Made by a program: the position numbers and the translations under genes
Part shown: positions 47,580 to 61,300 of the stretch, one piece after another
Layout: every line of letters begins with the position of its first letter
Numbering within the stretch: position 1 is the first letter of the stretch
The notes under the pieces: generated by a model
Told to the model about the DNA's origin: nothing
Seen by the model: only the letters and a program-made list of their open reading frames with translations
Database searches by the model: none
Source: Ursus arctos
Lineage: Eukaryota > Chordata > Mammalia > Carnivora > Ursidae
Reading direction: 5' to 3'
Length of the DNA stretch: 64,000 nucleotides
NCBI RefSeq assembly: GCF_023065955.2
Contig: NW_026622764.1
Span: 80,298,333-80,362,332 of the forward strand

Positions 47580-48174
47580 GCTAGCAGGAGTTCAACCCCA
47601 ACGAACACAGCCCGGAGACCCCTGGGGCAAAAACGGCTTCCGACGAACAATAGGTGCTTACTGTGGAACACCTATCCCAAGTGGGGGTAGCCAGCTCAAC
47701 AAAATGCCACACACCCAGGTGTAAGAAACAACATTGCCCAGGCATGGTCTAAGCCCCTCACCTCGTCCCTGTGCTTTGGGGAGCCGGAGGGACAGCCGAG
47801 GCACACGGCCCTGAGACCCCTTTGCAAAAAGCCGGCTTCCCACGGAGACAGTTTTCCTGAGGTGCAGACCCTATCCCAAGTGGTTGTGGCAAAGTAAAGC
47901 AAATGCCCTCCACTTCTCTGGAAGAAACCACAGTGCCCAGCCATGTTCTAAGCCCTCCCATCGTCCCTGGGCTTCTGGCAGCAGGAGTGAAAAGAGAGGA
48001 GCAGAGCACTGGGACCCGTTTGACAAAACCCGGCTTCCGACGGGAAAGTCTTTCTCCACGTGCAGACATGCTCCCAGGTGCCTGGGGCAAGGGGAAGGAA
48101 ATGCCATACACTGACCTGGAAGAGACCACAGGTCCCAGGCACAGTCTGAACCCTTCCCTCAACCCGGCGGTTTT
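47580..48174. repeat. Single unit between super-repeat blocks (start 47580)
   Basis: One 595-bp unit with GCTTACTG in monomer A, CAAAGTAAAG in monomer B, CCATCGTCCC at the B/C junction, TTCCGACGGG in monomer C and ACAGGTCCCAGG near its end. The last variant is shared with unit 40442. It joins the five-unit super-repeats to the six-unit duplication. Confidence 0.88.
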
Positions 48175-51100
48175 GCTAGCAGGAGTTCAACCCCAACGAA
48201 CACAGCCCGGAGACCCCTGGGGCAAAAACGGCTTCCGACGAACAATAGGTGCTTGCTGTGGAACACCTATCCCAAGTGGGGGTAGCCAGCTCAACAAAAT
48301 GCCACACACCCAGGTGTAAGAAACAACATTGCCCAGGCATGGTCTAAGCCCCTAACCTCGTCCCTGTGCTTTGGGGAGCCGGAGGGACAGCCGAGGCACA
48401 CGGCCCTGAGACCCCTTTGCAAAAAGCCGGCTTCCCACGGAGACAGTTTTCCTGAGGTGCACACCCTATCCCAAGTGGTTGTGGCAAGGTAAAGCAAATG
48501 CCCTCCACTTCTCTGGAAGAAACCACAGTGCCCAGCCATGTTCTAAGCCCTCCCATCCTCCCTGGGCTTCTGGCAGCAGGAGTGAAAAGAGAGGAGCAGA
48601 GCACTGGGCCCCGTTTGACAAAACCCGGCTTCCGACGGGAAAGTCTTTCTCCACGTGCAGACATGCTCCCAGGTGCCTGGGGCAAGGGGAAGGAAATGCC
48701 ATACACTGACCTGGAAGAGACCACAGGGCCCAGGCACAGTCTGAACCCTTTCCTCAACCCGGCGGTTTTGCTAGCAGGAGTTCAACCCCAACGAACACAG
48801 CCCGGAGACCCCTGGGGCAAAAACGGCTTCCGACGAACAATAGGTGCTTGCTGTGGAACACCTATCCCAAGTGGGGGTAGCCAGCTCAACAAAATGCCAC
48901 ACACCCAGGTGTAAGAAACAACATTGCCCAGGCATGGTCTAAGCCCCTCACCTCGTCCCTGTGCTTTGGGGAGCCGGAGGGACAGCCGAGGCACACGGCC
49001 CTGAGACCCCTTTGCAAAAAGCCGGCTTCCCACGGAGACAGTTTTCCTGAGGTGAACACCCTATCCCAAGTGGTTGTGGCAAGGTAAAGCAAATGCCCTC
49101 CACTTCTCTGGAAGAAACCACAGTGCCCAGCCATGTTCTAAGCCCTCCCATCCTCCCTGGGCTTCTGGCAGCAGGAGTGAAAAGAGAGGAGCAGAGCACG
49201 GGGACCCGTTTGACAAAACACGGCTTCCCACGGGAAAGTCTTTCTCCACGTGCAGACATGCTCCCAGGTGCCTGGGGCAAGGGGAAGGAAATGCCATACA
49301 CTGACCTGGAAGAGAGCACAGGGCCCAGGCACAGTCTGAACCCTTCCCTCAACCCGGCGGTTTTGCTAGCAGGAGTTCAACCCCAACGAACACAGCCCGG
49401 AGACCCCTGGGGCAAAAACGGCTTCCGACGAACAATAGGTGCTTGCTGTGGAACACCTATCCCAAGTGGGGGTAGCCAGCTCAACAAAATGCCACACACC
49501 CAGGTGTAAGAAACAACATGGCCCAGGCATGGTCTAAGCCCCTCACCTCGTCCCTGTGCTTTGGGGAGCCGGAGGGACAGCCGAGGCACACGGCCCTGAG
49601 ACCCCTTTGAAAAAGCCGGCTTCCCACGGAGACAGTTTTCCTGAGGTGCACACCCTATCCCAAGTGGTTGTGGCAAAGTAAAGCAAATGCCCTCCACTTC
49701 TCTGGAAGAAACCACAGTGCCCAGCCATGTTCTAAGCCCTCCCATCCTCCCTGGGCTTCTGGCAGCAGGAGTGAAAAGAGAGGAGCAGAGCACGGGGACC
49801 CGTTTGACAAAACTCGGCTTCCCACGGGAAAGTCTTTCTCCACGTGCAGACATGCTCCCAGGTGCCTGGGGCAAGGGGAAGGAAATGCCATACACTGACC
49901 TGGAAGAGACCACAGGGCCCAGGCACAGTCTGAACCCTTCCCTCAACCCGGCGGTTTTGCTAGCAGGAGTTCAACCCCAACAAACACAGCCCGGAGACCC
50001 CTGGGGCAAAAACGGCTTCCGACGAACAATAGGTGCTTGCTGTGGAACACCTATCCCAAGTGGGGGTAGCCAGCTCAACAAAATGCCACACACCCAGGTG
50101 TAAGAAACAACATTGCCCAGGCATGGTCTAAGCCCCTCACCTCGTCCCTGTGCTTTGGGGAGCCGGAGGGACAGCCGAGGCACACGGCCCTGAGACCCCT
50201 TTGAAAAAGCCGGCTTCCCACGGAGACAGTTTTCCTGAGGTGCACACTCTATCCCAAGTGGTTGTGGCAAAGTAAAGCAAATGCCCTCCACTTCTCTGGA
50301 AGAAACCACAGTGCCCAGCCATGTTCTAAGCCCTCCCATCCTCCCTGGGCTTCTGACAGCAGGAGTGAAAAGAGAGGAGCAGAGCACGGGGACCCGTTTG
50401 ACAAAACCCGGCTTCCGACGGGAAAGTCTTTCTCCACGTGCAGACATGCTCCCAGGTGCCTGTGGCAAGGGGAAGGAAATGCCATACACTGACCTGGAAG
50501 AGACCACAGGGCCCAGGCACAGTCTGAACCCTTCCCTCAACCCGGCGGTTTTGCTAGCAGGAGTTCAACCCCAACGAACACAGCCCGGAGACCCCTGGGG
50601 CAAAAACGGCTTCCGACGAACAATAGGTGCTTGCTGTGGAACACCTATCCCATGTGGGGGTAGCCAGCTCAACAAAATGCCACACACCCAGGTGTAAGAA
50701 ACAACATTGCCCAGGCATGGTCTAAGCCCCTCACCTCGTCCCTGTGCTTTGGGGAGCCGGAGGGACAGCCGAGGCACACGGCCCTGAGACCCCTTTGAAA
50801 AAGCCGGCTTCCCACGGAGACAGTTTTCCTGAGGTGCACACCCTATCCCAAGTGGTTGTGGCAAAGTAAAGCAAATGCCCTCCACTTCTCTGGAAGAAAC
50901 CACAGTGCCCAGCCATGTTCTAAGCCCTCCCATCCTCCCTGGGCTTCTGACAGCAGGAGTGAAAAGAGAGGAGCAGAGCACTGGGCCCCGTTTGACAAAA
51001 CCCGGCTTCCGACGGGAAAGTCTTTCTCCACGTGCAGACATGCTCCCAGGTGCCTGTGGCAAGGGGAAGGAAATGCCATACACTGACCTGGAAGAGACCA

Positions 51101-51741
51101 CAGGGCCCAGGCACAGTCTGAACCCTTCCCTCAACCCGGCGGTTTTGCTAGCAGGAGTTCAACCCCAACGAACACAGCCCGGAGACCCCTGGGGCAAAAA
51201 CGGCTTCCGACGAACAATAGGTGCTTGCTGTGGAACACCTATCCCAAGTGGGGGTAGCCAGCTCAACAAAATGCCACACACCCAGGTGTAAGAAACAACA
51301 TTGCCCAGGCATGGTCTAAGCCCCTCACCTCGTCCCTGTGCTTTGGGGAGCCGGAGGGACAGCCGAGGCACACGGCCCTGAGACCCCTTTGCAAAAAGCC
51401 GGCTTCCCACGGAAACAGTTTTCCTGAGGTGCACACCCTATCCCAAGTGGTTGTGGCAAGGTAAAGCAAATGCCCTCCACTTCTCTGGAAGAAACCACAG
51501 TGCCCAGCCATGTTCTAAGCCCTCCCATCCTCCCTGGGCTTCTGGCAGCAGGAGTGAAAAGAGAGGAGCAGAGCACTGGGACCCGTTTGACAAAACCCGG
51601 CTTCCCACGGGAAAGTCTTTCTCCACGTGCAGACATGCTCCCAGGTGCCTGTGGCAAGGGGAAGGAAATGCCATACACTGACCTGGAAGAGACCACAGGG
51701 CCCAGGCACAGTCTGAACCCTTCCCTCAACCCGGCGGTTTT
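48175..51741. repeat. Six-unit block, copy 1 (starts 48175, 48770, 49365, 49959, 50553, 51147)
   Basis: This 3567-bp block is repeated immediately downstream. Its private markers are CCCCTAACCTCG, CCCTTTCCTCAAC, GAGGTGAACACC, AAAACACGGC, GAGAGCACAGG, CCAACAAACAC and CACACTCTATCC. All of them recur at +3567 bp. The only difference I noticed is in the first unit, AACACAGCCC here against AACAGAGCCC in copy 2. Units 49365, 49959 and 50553 lack the optional C. Confidence 0.92.
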
Positions 51742-54700
51742 GCTAGCAGGAGTTCAACCCCAACGAACAGAGCCCGGAGACCCCTGGGGCAAAAACGGCT
51801 TCCGACGAACAATAGGTGCTTGCTGTGGAACACCTATCCCAAGTGGGGGTAGCCAGCTCAACAAAATGCCACACACCCAGGTGTAAGAAACAACATTGCC
51901 CAGGCATGGTCTAAGCCCCTAACCTCGTCCCTGTGCTTTGGGGAGCCGGAGGGACAGCCGAGGCACACGGCCCTGAGACCCCTTTGCAAAAAGCCGGCTT
52001 CCCACGGAGACAGTTTTCCTGAGGTGCACACCCTATCCCAAGTGGTTGTGGCAAGGTAAAGCAAATGCCCTCCACTTCTCTGGAAGAAACCACAGTGCCC
52101 AGCCATGTTCTAAGCCCTCCCATCCTCCCTGGGCTTCTGGCAGCAGGAGTGAAAAGAGAGGAGCAGAGCACTGGGCCCCGTTTGACAAAACCCGGCTTCC
52201 GACGGGAAAGTCTTTCTCCACGTGCAGACATGCTCCCAGGTGCCTGGGGCAAGGGGAAGGAAATGCCATACACTGACCTGGAAGAGACCACAGGGCCCAG
52301 GCACAGTCTGAACCCTTTCCTCAACCCGGCGGTTTTGCTAGCAGGAGTTCAACCCCAACGAACACAGCCCGGAGACCCCTGGGGCAAAAACGGCTTCCGA
52401 CGAACAATAGGTGCTTGCTGTGGAACACCTATCCCAAGTGGGGGTAGCCAGCTCAACAAAATGCCACACACCCAGGTGTAAGAAACAACATTGCCCAGGC
52501 ATGGTCTAAGCCCCTCACCTCGTCCCTGTGCTTTGGGGAGCCGGAGGGACAGCCGAGGCACACGGCCCTGAGACCCCTTTGCAAAAAGCCGGCTTCCCAC
52601 GGAGACAGTTTTCCTGAGGTGAACACCCTATCCCAAGTGGTTGTGGCAAGGTAAAGCAAATGCCCTCCACTTCTCTGGAAGAAACCACAGTGCCCAGCCA
52701 TGTTCTAAGCCCTCCCATCCTCCCTGGGCTTCTGGCAGCAGGAGTGAAAAGAGAGGAGCAGAGCACGGGGACCCGTTTGACAAAACACGGCTTCCCACGG
52801 GAAAGTCTTTCTCCACGTGCAGACATGCTCCCAGGTGCCTGGGGCAAGGGGAAGGAAATGCCATACACTGACCTGGAAGAGAGCACAGGGCCCAGGCACA
52901 GTCTGAACCCTTCCCTCAACCCGGCGGTTTTGCTAGCAGGAGTTCAACCCCAACGAACACAGCCCGGAGACCCCTGGGGCAAAAACGGCTTCCGACGAAC
53001 AATAGGTGCTTGCTGTGGAACACCTATCCCAAGTGGGGGTAGCCAGCTCAACAAAATGCCACACACCCAGGTGTAAGAAACAACATGGCCCAGGCATGGT
53101 CTAAGCCCCTCACCTCGTCCCTGTGCTTTGGGGAGCCGGAGGGACAGCCGAGGCACACGGCCCTGAGACCCCTTTGAAAAAGCCGGCTTCCCACGGAGAC
53201 AGTTTTCCTGAGGTGCACACCCTATCCCAAGTGGTTGTGGCAAAGTAAAGCAAATGCCCTCCACTTCTCTGGAAGAAACCACAGTGCCCAGCCATGTTCT
53301 AAGCCCTCCCATCCTCCCTGGGCTTCTGGCAGCAGGAGTGAAAAGAGAGGAGCAGAGCACGGGGACCCGTTTGACAAAACTCGGCTTCCCACGGGAAAGT
53401 CTTTCTCCACGTGCAGACATGCTCCCAGGTGCCTGGGGCAAGGGGAAGGAAATGCCATACACTGACCTGGAAGAGACCACAGGGCCCAGGCACAGTCTGA
53501 ACCCTTCCCTCAACCCGGCGGTTTTGCTAGCAGGAGTTCAACCCCAACAAACACAGCCCGGAGACCCCTGGGGCAAAAACGGCTTCCGACGAACAATAGG
53601 TGCTTGCTGTGGAACACCTATCCCAAGTGGGGGTAGCCAGCTCAACAAAATGCCACACACCCAGGTGTAAGAAACAACATTGCCCAGGCATGGTCTAAGC
53701 CCCTCACCTCGTCCCTGTGCTTTGGGGAGCCGGAGGGACAGCCGAGGCACACGGCCCTGAGACCCCTTTGAAAAAGCCGGCTTCCCACGGAGACAGTTTT
53801 CCTGAGGTGCACACTCTATCCCAAGTGGTTGTGGCAAAGTAAAGCAAATGCCCTCCACTTCTCTGGAAGAAACCACAGTGCCCAGCCATGTTCTAAGCCC
53901 TCCCATCCTCCCTGGGCTTCTGACAGCAGGAGTGAAAAGAGAGGAGCAGAGCACGGGGACCCGTTTGACAAAACCCGGCTTCCGACGGGAAAGTCTTTCT
54001 CCACGTGCAGACATGCTCCCAGGTGCCTGTGGCAAGGGGAAGGAAATGCCATACACTGACCTGGAAGAGACCACAGGGCCCAGGCACAGTCTGAACCCTT
54101 CCCTCAACCCGGCGGTTTTGCTAGCAGGAGTTCAACCCCAACGAACACAGCCCGGAGACCCCTGGGGCAAAAACGGCTTCCGACGAACAATAGGTGCTTG
54201 CTGTGGAACACCTATCCCATGTGGGGGTAGCCAGCTCAACAAAATGCCACACACCCAGGTGTAAGAAACAACATTGCCCAGGCATGGTCTAAGCCCCTCA
54301 CCTCGTCCCTGTGCTTTGGGGAGCCGGAGGGACAGCCGAGGCACACGGCCCTGAGACCCCTTTGAAAAAGCCGGCTTCCCACGGAGACAGTTTTCCTGAG
54401 GTGCACACCCTATCCCAAGTGGTTGTGGCAAAGTAAAGCAAATGCCCTCCACTTCTCTGGAAGAAACCACAGTGCCCAGCCATGTTCTAAGCCCTCCCAT
54501 CCTCCCTGGGCTTCTGACAGCAGGAGTGAAAAGAGAGGAGCAGAGCACTGGGCCCCGTTTGACAAAACCCGGCTTCCGACGGGAAAGTCTTTCTCCACGT
54601 GCAGACATGCTCCCAGGTGCCTGTGGCAAGGGGAAGGAAATGCCATACACTGACCTGGAAGAGACCACAGGGCCCAGGCACAGTCTGAACCCTTCCCTCA

Positions 54701-55308
54701 ACCCGGCGGTTTTGCTAGCAGGAGTTCAACCCCAACGAACACAGCCCGGAGACCCCTGGGGCAAAAACGGCTTCCGACGAACAATAGGTGCTTGCTGTGG
54801 AACACCTATCCCAAGTGGGGGTAGCCAGCTCAACAAAATGCCACACACCCAGGTGTAAGAAACAACATTGCCCAGGCATGGTCTAAGCCCCTCACCTCGT
54901 CCCTGTGCTTTGGGGAGCCGGAGGGACAGCCGAGGCACACGGCCCTGAGACCCCTTTGCAAAAAGCCGGCTTCCCACGGAAACAGTTTTCCTGAGGTGCA
55001 CACCCTATCCCAAGTGGTTGTGGCAAGGTAAAGCAAATGCCCTCCACTTCTCTGGAAGAAACCACAGTGCCCAGCCATGTTCTAAGCCCTCCCATCCTCC
55101 CTGGGCTTCTGGCAGCAGGAGTGAAAAGAGAGGAGCAGAGCACTGGGACCCGTTTGACAAAACCCGGCTTCCCACGGGAAAGTCTTTCTCCACGTGCAGA
55201 CATGCTCCCAGGTGCCTGTGGCAAGGGGAAGGAAATGCCATACACTGACCTGGAAGAGACCACAGGGCCCAGGCACAGTCTGAACCCTTCCCTCAACCCG
55301 GCGGTTTT
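51742..55308. repeat. Six-unit block, copy 2 (starts 51742, 52337, 52932, 53526, 54120, 54714)
   Basis: Head-to-tail copy of 48175-51741 at +3567 bp, carrying the same private markers in the same order. Near identity over six units, against the several per cent difference usual between units, points to a very recent duplication or to an assembly duplication. Confidence 0.92.
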
Positions 55309-58300
55309 GCTAGCAGGAGTTCAACCCCAACGAACAGAGCCCGGAGACCCCTGGGGCAAAAACGGCTTCCGACGAACAATAGGTGCTTGCTGTGGAACAC
55401 CTATCCCAAGTGGGGGTAGCCAGCTCAACAAAATGCCACACACCCAGGTGTAAGAAACAACATTGCCCAGGCATGGTCTAAGCCCCTCACCTCGTCCCTG
55501 TGCTTTGGGGAGCCGGAGGGACAGCCGAGGCACACGGCCCTGAGACCCCTTTGAAAAAGCCGGCTTCCCACGGAGACAGTTTTCCTGAGGTGCACACCCT
55601 ATCCCAAGTGGTTGTGGCAAAGTAAAGCAAATGCCCTCCACTTCTCTGGAAGAAACCACAGTGCCCAGCCATGTTCTAAGCCCTCCCATCCTCCCTGGGC
55701 TTCTGACAGCAGGAGTGAAAAGAGAGGAGCAGAGCACTGGGCCCCGTTTGACAAAACCCGGCTTCCGACGGGAAAGTCTTTCTCCACGTGCAGACATGCT
55801 CCCAGGTGCCTGGGGCAAGGGGAAGGAAATGCCATACACTGACCTGGAAGAGACCACAGGGCCCAGGCACAGTCTGAACCCTTCCCTCAACCCGGCGGTT
55901 TTGCTAGCAGGAGTTCAACCCCAACGAACACAGCCCGGAGACCCCTGGGGCAAAAACGGCTTCCGACGAACAATAGGTGCTTGCTGTGGAACACCTATCC
56001 CAAGTGGGGGTAGCCAGCTCAACAAAATGCCACACACCCAGGTGTAAGAAACAACATTGCCCAGGCATGGTCTAAGCCCCTCACCTCGTCCCTGTGCTTT
56101 GGGGAGCCGGAGGGACAGCCGAGGCACACGGCCCTGAGACCCCTTTGCAAAAAGCCGGCTTCCCACGGAGACAGTTTTCCTGAGGTGCACACCCTATCCC
56201 AAGTGGTTGTGGCAAGGTAAAGCAAATGCCCTCCACTTCTCTGGAAGAAACCACAGTGCCCAGCCATGTTCTAAGCCCTCCCATCCTCCCTGGGCTTCTG
56301 GCAGCAGGAGTGAAAAGATAGGAGCAGAGCACGGGGACCCGTTTGACAAAACCCGGCTTCCCACGGGAAAGTCTTTCTCCACGTGCAGACATGCTCCCAG
56401 GTGCCTGGGGCAAGGGGAAGGAAATGCCATACACTGACCTGGAAGAGACCACAGGGCCCAGGCACAGTCTGAACCCTTCCCTCAACCCGGCGGTTTTGCT
56501 AGCAGGAGTTCAACCCCAACGAACAGAGCCCGGAGACCCCTGGGGCAAAAACGGCTTCCGACGAACAATAGGTGCTTGCTGTGGAACACCTATCCCAAGT
56601 GGGGGTAGCCAGCTCAACAAAATGCCACACACCCAGGTGTAAGAAACAACATTGCCCAGGCATGGTCTAAGCCCCTCACCTCGTCCCTGTGCTTTGGGGA
56701 GCCGGAGGGACAGCCGAGGCACACGGCCCTGAGACCCCTTTGAAAAAGCCGGCTTCCCACGGAGACAGTTTTCCTGAGGTGCACACCCTATCCCAAGTGG
56801 TTGTGGCAAAGTAAGGCAAATGCCCTCCACTTCTCTGGAAGAAACCACAGTGCCCAGCCATGTTCTAAGCCCTCCCATCCTCCCTGGGCTTCTGGCAGCA
56901 GGAGTGAAAAGAGAGGAGCAGAGCACGGGGACCCGTTTGACAAAACTCGGCTTCCCACGGGAAAGTCTTTCTCCACGTGCAGACATGCTCCCAGGTGCCT
57001 GGGGCAAGGGGAAGGAAATGCCATACACTGACCTGGAAGAGACCACAGGGCCCAGGCACAGTCTGAACCCTTCCCTCAACCCGGCGGTTTTGCTAGCAGG
57101 AGTTCAACCCCAACAAACACAGCCCGGAGACCCCTGGGGCAAAAACGGCTTCCGACGAACAATAGGTGCTTGCTGTGGAACACCTATCCCAAGTGGGGGT
57201 AGCCAGCTCAACAAAATGCCACACACCCAGGTGTAAGAAACAACATTGCCCAGGCATGGTCTAAGCCCCTCACCTCGTCCCTGTGCTTTGGGGAGCCGGA
57301 GGGACAGCCGAGGCACACGGCCCTGAGACCCCTTTGAAAAAGCCGGCTTCCCACGGAGACAGTTTTCCTGAGGTGCACACTCTATCCCAAGTGGTTGTGG
57401 CAAAGTAAAGCAAATGCCCTCCACTTCTCTGGAAGAAACCACAGTGCCCAGCCATGTTCTAAGCCCTCCCATCCTCCCTGGGCTTCTGACAGCAGGAGTG
57501 AAAAGAGAGGAGCAGAGCACGGGGACCCGTTTGACAAAACCCGGCTTCCCACGGGAAAGTCTTTCTCCACGTGCAGACATGCTCCCAGGTGCCTGTGGCA
57601 AGGGGAAGGAAATGCCACACACTGACCTGGAAGAGACCACAGGGCCCAGGCACAGTCTGAACCCTTCCCTCAACCCGGCGGTTTTGCTAGCAGGAGTTCA
57701 ACCCCAACGAACACAGCCCGGAGACCCCTGGGGCAAAAACGGCTTCCGACGAACAATAGGTGCTTGCTGTGGAACACCTATCCCATGTGGGGGTAGCCAG
57801 CTCAACAAAATGCCACACACCCAGGTGTAAGAAACAACATTGCCCAGGCATGGTCTAAGCCCCTCACCTCGTCCCTGTGCTTTGGGGAGCCGGAGGGACA
57901 GCCGAGGCACACGGCCCTGAGACCCCTTTGAAAAAGCCGGCTTCCCACGGAGACAGTTTTCCTGAGGTGCACACTCTATCCCAAGTGGTTGTGGCAAAGT
58001 AAAGCAAATGCCCTCCACTTCTCTGGAAGAAACCACAGTGCCCAGCCATGTTCTAAGCCCTCCCATCCTCCCTGGGCTTCTGACAGCAGGAGTGAAAAGA
58101 GAGGAGCAGAGCACGGGGACCCGTTTGACAAAACCCGGCTTCCGACGGGAAAGTCTTTCTCCACGTGCAGACATGCTCCCAGGTGCCTGTGGCAAGGGGA
58201 AGGAAATGCCATACACTGACCTGGAAGAGACCACAGGGCCCAGGCACAGTCTGAACCCTTCCCTCAACCCGGCGGTTTTGCTAGCAGGAGTTCAACCCCA

Positions 58301-61300
58301 ACGAACACAGCCCGGAGACCCCTGGGGCAAAAACGGCTTCCGACGAACAATAGGTGCTTGCTGTGGAACACCTATCCCATGTGGGGGTAGCCAGCTCAAC
58401 AAAATGCCACACACCCAGGTGTAAGAAACAACATTGCCCAGGCATGGTCTAAGCCCCTCACCTCGTCCCTGTGCTTTGGGGAGCCGGAGGGACAGCCGAG
58501 GCACACGGCCCTGAGACCCCTTTGAAAAAGCCGGCTTCCCACGGAGACAGTTTTCCTGAGGTGCACACCCTATCCCAAGTGGTTGTGGCAAAGTAAAGCA
58601 AATGCCCTCCACTTCTCTGGAAGAAACCACAGTGCCCAGCCATGTTCTAAGCCCTCCCATCCTCCCTGGGCTTCTGACAGCAGGAGTGAAAAGAGAGGAG
58701 CAGAGCACTGGGCCCCGTTTGACAAAACCCGGCTTCCGACGGGAAAGTCTTTCTCCACGTGCAGACATGCTCCCAGGTGCCTGTGGCAAGGGGAAGGAAA
58801 TGCCATACACTGACCTGGAAGAGACCACAGGGCCCAGGCACAGTCTGAACCCTTCCCTCAACCCGGCGGTTTTGCTAGCAGGAGTTCAACCCCAACGAAC
58901 ACAGCCCGGAGACCCCTGGGGCAAAAACGGCTTCCGACGAACAATAGGTGCTTGCTGTGGAACACCTATCCCAAGTGGGGGTAGCCAGCTCAACAAAATG
59001 CCACACACCCAGGTGTAAGAAACAACATTGCCCAGGCATGGTCTAAGCCCCTCACCTCGTCCCTGTGCTTTGGGGAGCCGGAGGGACAGCCGAGGCACAC
59101 GGCCCTGAGACCCCTTTGCAAAAAGCCGGCTTCCCACGGAAACAGTTTTCCTGAGGTGCACACCCTATCCCAAGTGGTTGTGGCAAGGTAAAGCAAATGC
59201 CCTCCACTTCTCTGGAAGAAACCACAGTGCCCAGCCATGTTCTAAGCCCTCCCATCCTCCCTGGGCTTCTGGCAGCAGGAGTGAAAAGAGAGGAGCAGAG
59301 CACTGGGACCCGTTTGACAAAACCCGGCTTCCCACGGGAAAGTCTTTCTCCACGTGCAGACATGCTCCCAGGTGCCTGTGGCAAGGGGAAGGAAATGCCA
59401 TACACTGACCTGGAAGAGACCACAGGGCCCAGGCACAGTCTGAACCCTTCCCTCAACCCGGCGGTTTTGCTAGCAGGAGTTCAACCCCAACGAACAGAGC
59501 CCGGAGACCCCTGGGGCAAAAACGGCTTCCGACGAACAATAGGTGCTTGCTGTGGAACACCTATCCCAAGTGGGGGTAGCCAGCTCAACAAAATGCCACA
59601 CACCCAGGTGTAAGAAACAACATTGCCCAGGCATGGTCTAAGCCCCTCACCTCGTCCCTGTGCTTTGGGGAGCCGGAGGGACAGCCGAGGCACACGGCCC
59701 TGAGACCCCTTTGAAAAAGCCGGCTTCCCACGGAGACAGTTTTCCTGAGGTGCACACCCTATCCCAAGTGGTTGTGGCAAAGTAAAGCAAATGCCCTCCA
59801 CTTCTCTGGAAGAAACCACAGTGCCCAGCCATGTTCTAAGCCCTCCCATCCTCCCTGGGCTTCTGACAGCAGGAGTGAAAAGAGAGGAGCAGAGCACTGG
59901 GCCCCGTTTGACAAAACCCGGCTTCCGACGGGAAAGTCTTTCTCCACGTGCAGACATGCTCCCAGGTGCCTGGGGCAAGGGGAAGGAAATGCCATACACT
60001 GACCTGGAAGAGACCACAGGGCCCAGGCACAGTCTGAACCCTTCCCTCAACCCGGCGGTTTTGCTAGCAGGAGTTCAACCCCAACGAACACAGCCCGGAG
60101 ACCCCTGGGGCAAAAACGGCTTCCGACGAACAATAGGTGCTTGCTGTGGAACACCTATCCCAAGTGGGGGTAGCCAGCTCAACAAAATGCCACACACCCA
60201 GGTGTAAGAAACAACATTGCCCAGGCATGGTCTAAGCCCCTCACCTCGTCCCTGTGCTTTGGGGAGCCGGAGGGACAGCCGAGGCACACGGCCCTGAGAC
60301 CCCTTTGCAAAAAGCCGGCTTCCCACGGAGACAGTTTTCCTGAGGTGCACACCCTATCCCAAGTGGTTGTGGCAAGGTAAAGCAAATGCCCTCCACTTCT
60401 CTGGAAGAAACCACAGTGCCCAGCCATGTTCTAAGCCCTCCCATCCTCCCTGGGCTTCTGGCAGCAGGAGTGAAAAGATAGGAGCAGAGCACGGGGACCC
60501 GTTTGACAAAACCCGGCTTCCCACGGGAAAGTCTTTCTCCACGTGCAGACATGCTCCCAGGTGCCTGGGGCAAGGGGAAGGAAATGCCATACACTGACCT
60601 GGAAGAGACCACAGGGCCCAGGCACAGTCTGAACCCTTCCCTCAACCCGGCGGTTTTGCTAGCAGGAGTTCAACCCCAACGAACACAGCCCGGAGACCCC
60701 TGGGGCAAAAACGGCTTCCGACGAACAATAGGTGCTTGCTGTGGAACACATATGCCAAGTGGGGGTAGCCAGCTCAACAAAATGCCACACACCCAGGTGT
60801 AAGAAACAACATTGCCCAGGCATGGTCTAAGCCCCTCACCTCGTCCCTGTGCTTTGGGGAGCCGGAGGGACAGCCGAGGCACACGGCCCTGAGACCCCTT
60901 TGCAAAAAGCCGGCTTCCCACGGAAACAGTTTTCCTGAGGTGCACACCCTATCCCAAGTGGTTGTGGCAAGGTAAAGCAAATGCCCTCCACTTCTCTGGA
61001 AGAAACCACAGTGCCCAGCCATGTTCTAAGCCCTCCCATCCTCCCTGGGCTTCTGGCAGCAGGAGTGAAAAGAGAGGAGCAGAGCACTGGGACCCGTTTG
61101 ACAAAACCCGGCTTCCCACGGGAAAGTCTTTCTCCACGTGCAGACATGCTCCCAGGTGCCTGTGGCAAGGGGAAGGAAATGCCATACACTGACCTGGAAG
61201 AGACCACAGGGCCCAGGCACAGTCTGAACCCTTCCCTCAACCCGGCGGTTTTGCTAGCAGGAGTTCAACCCCAACAAACACAGCCCGGAGACCCCTGGGG

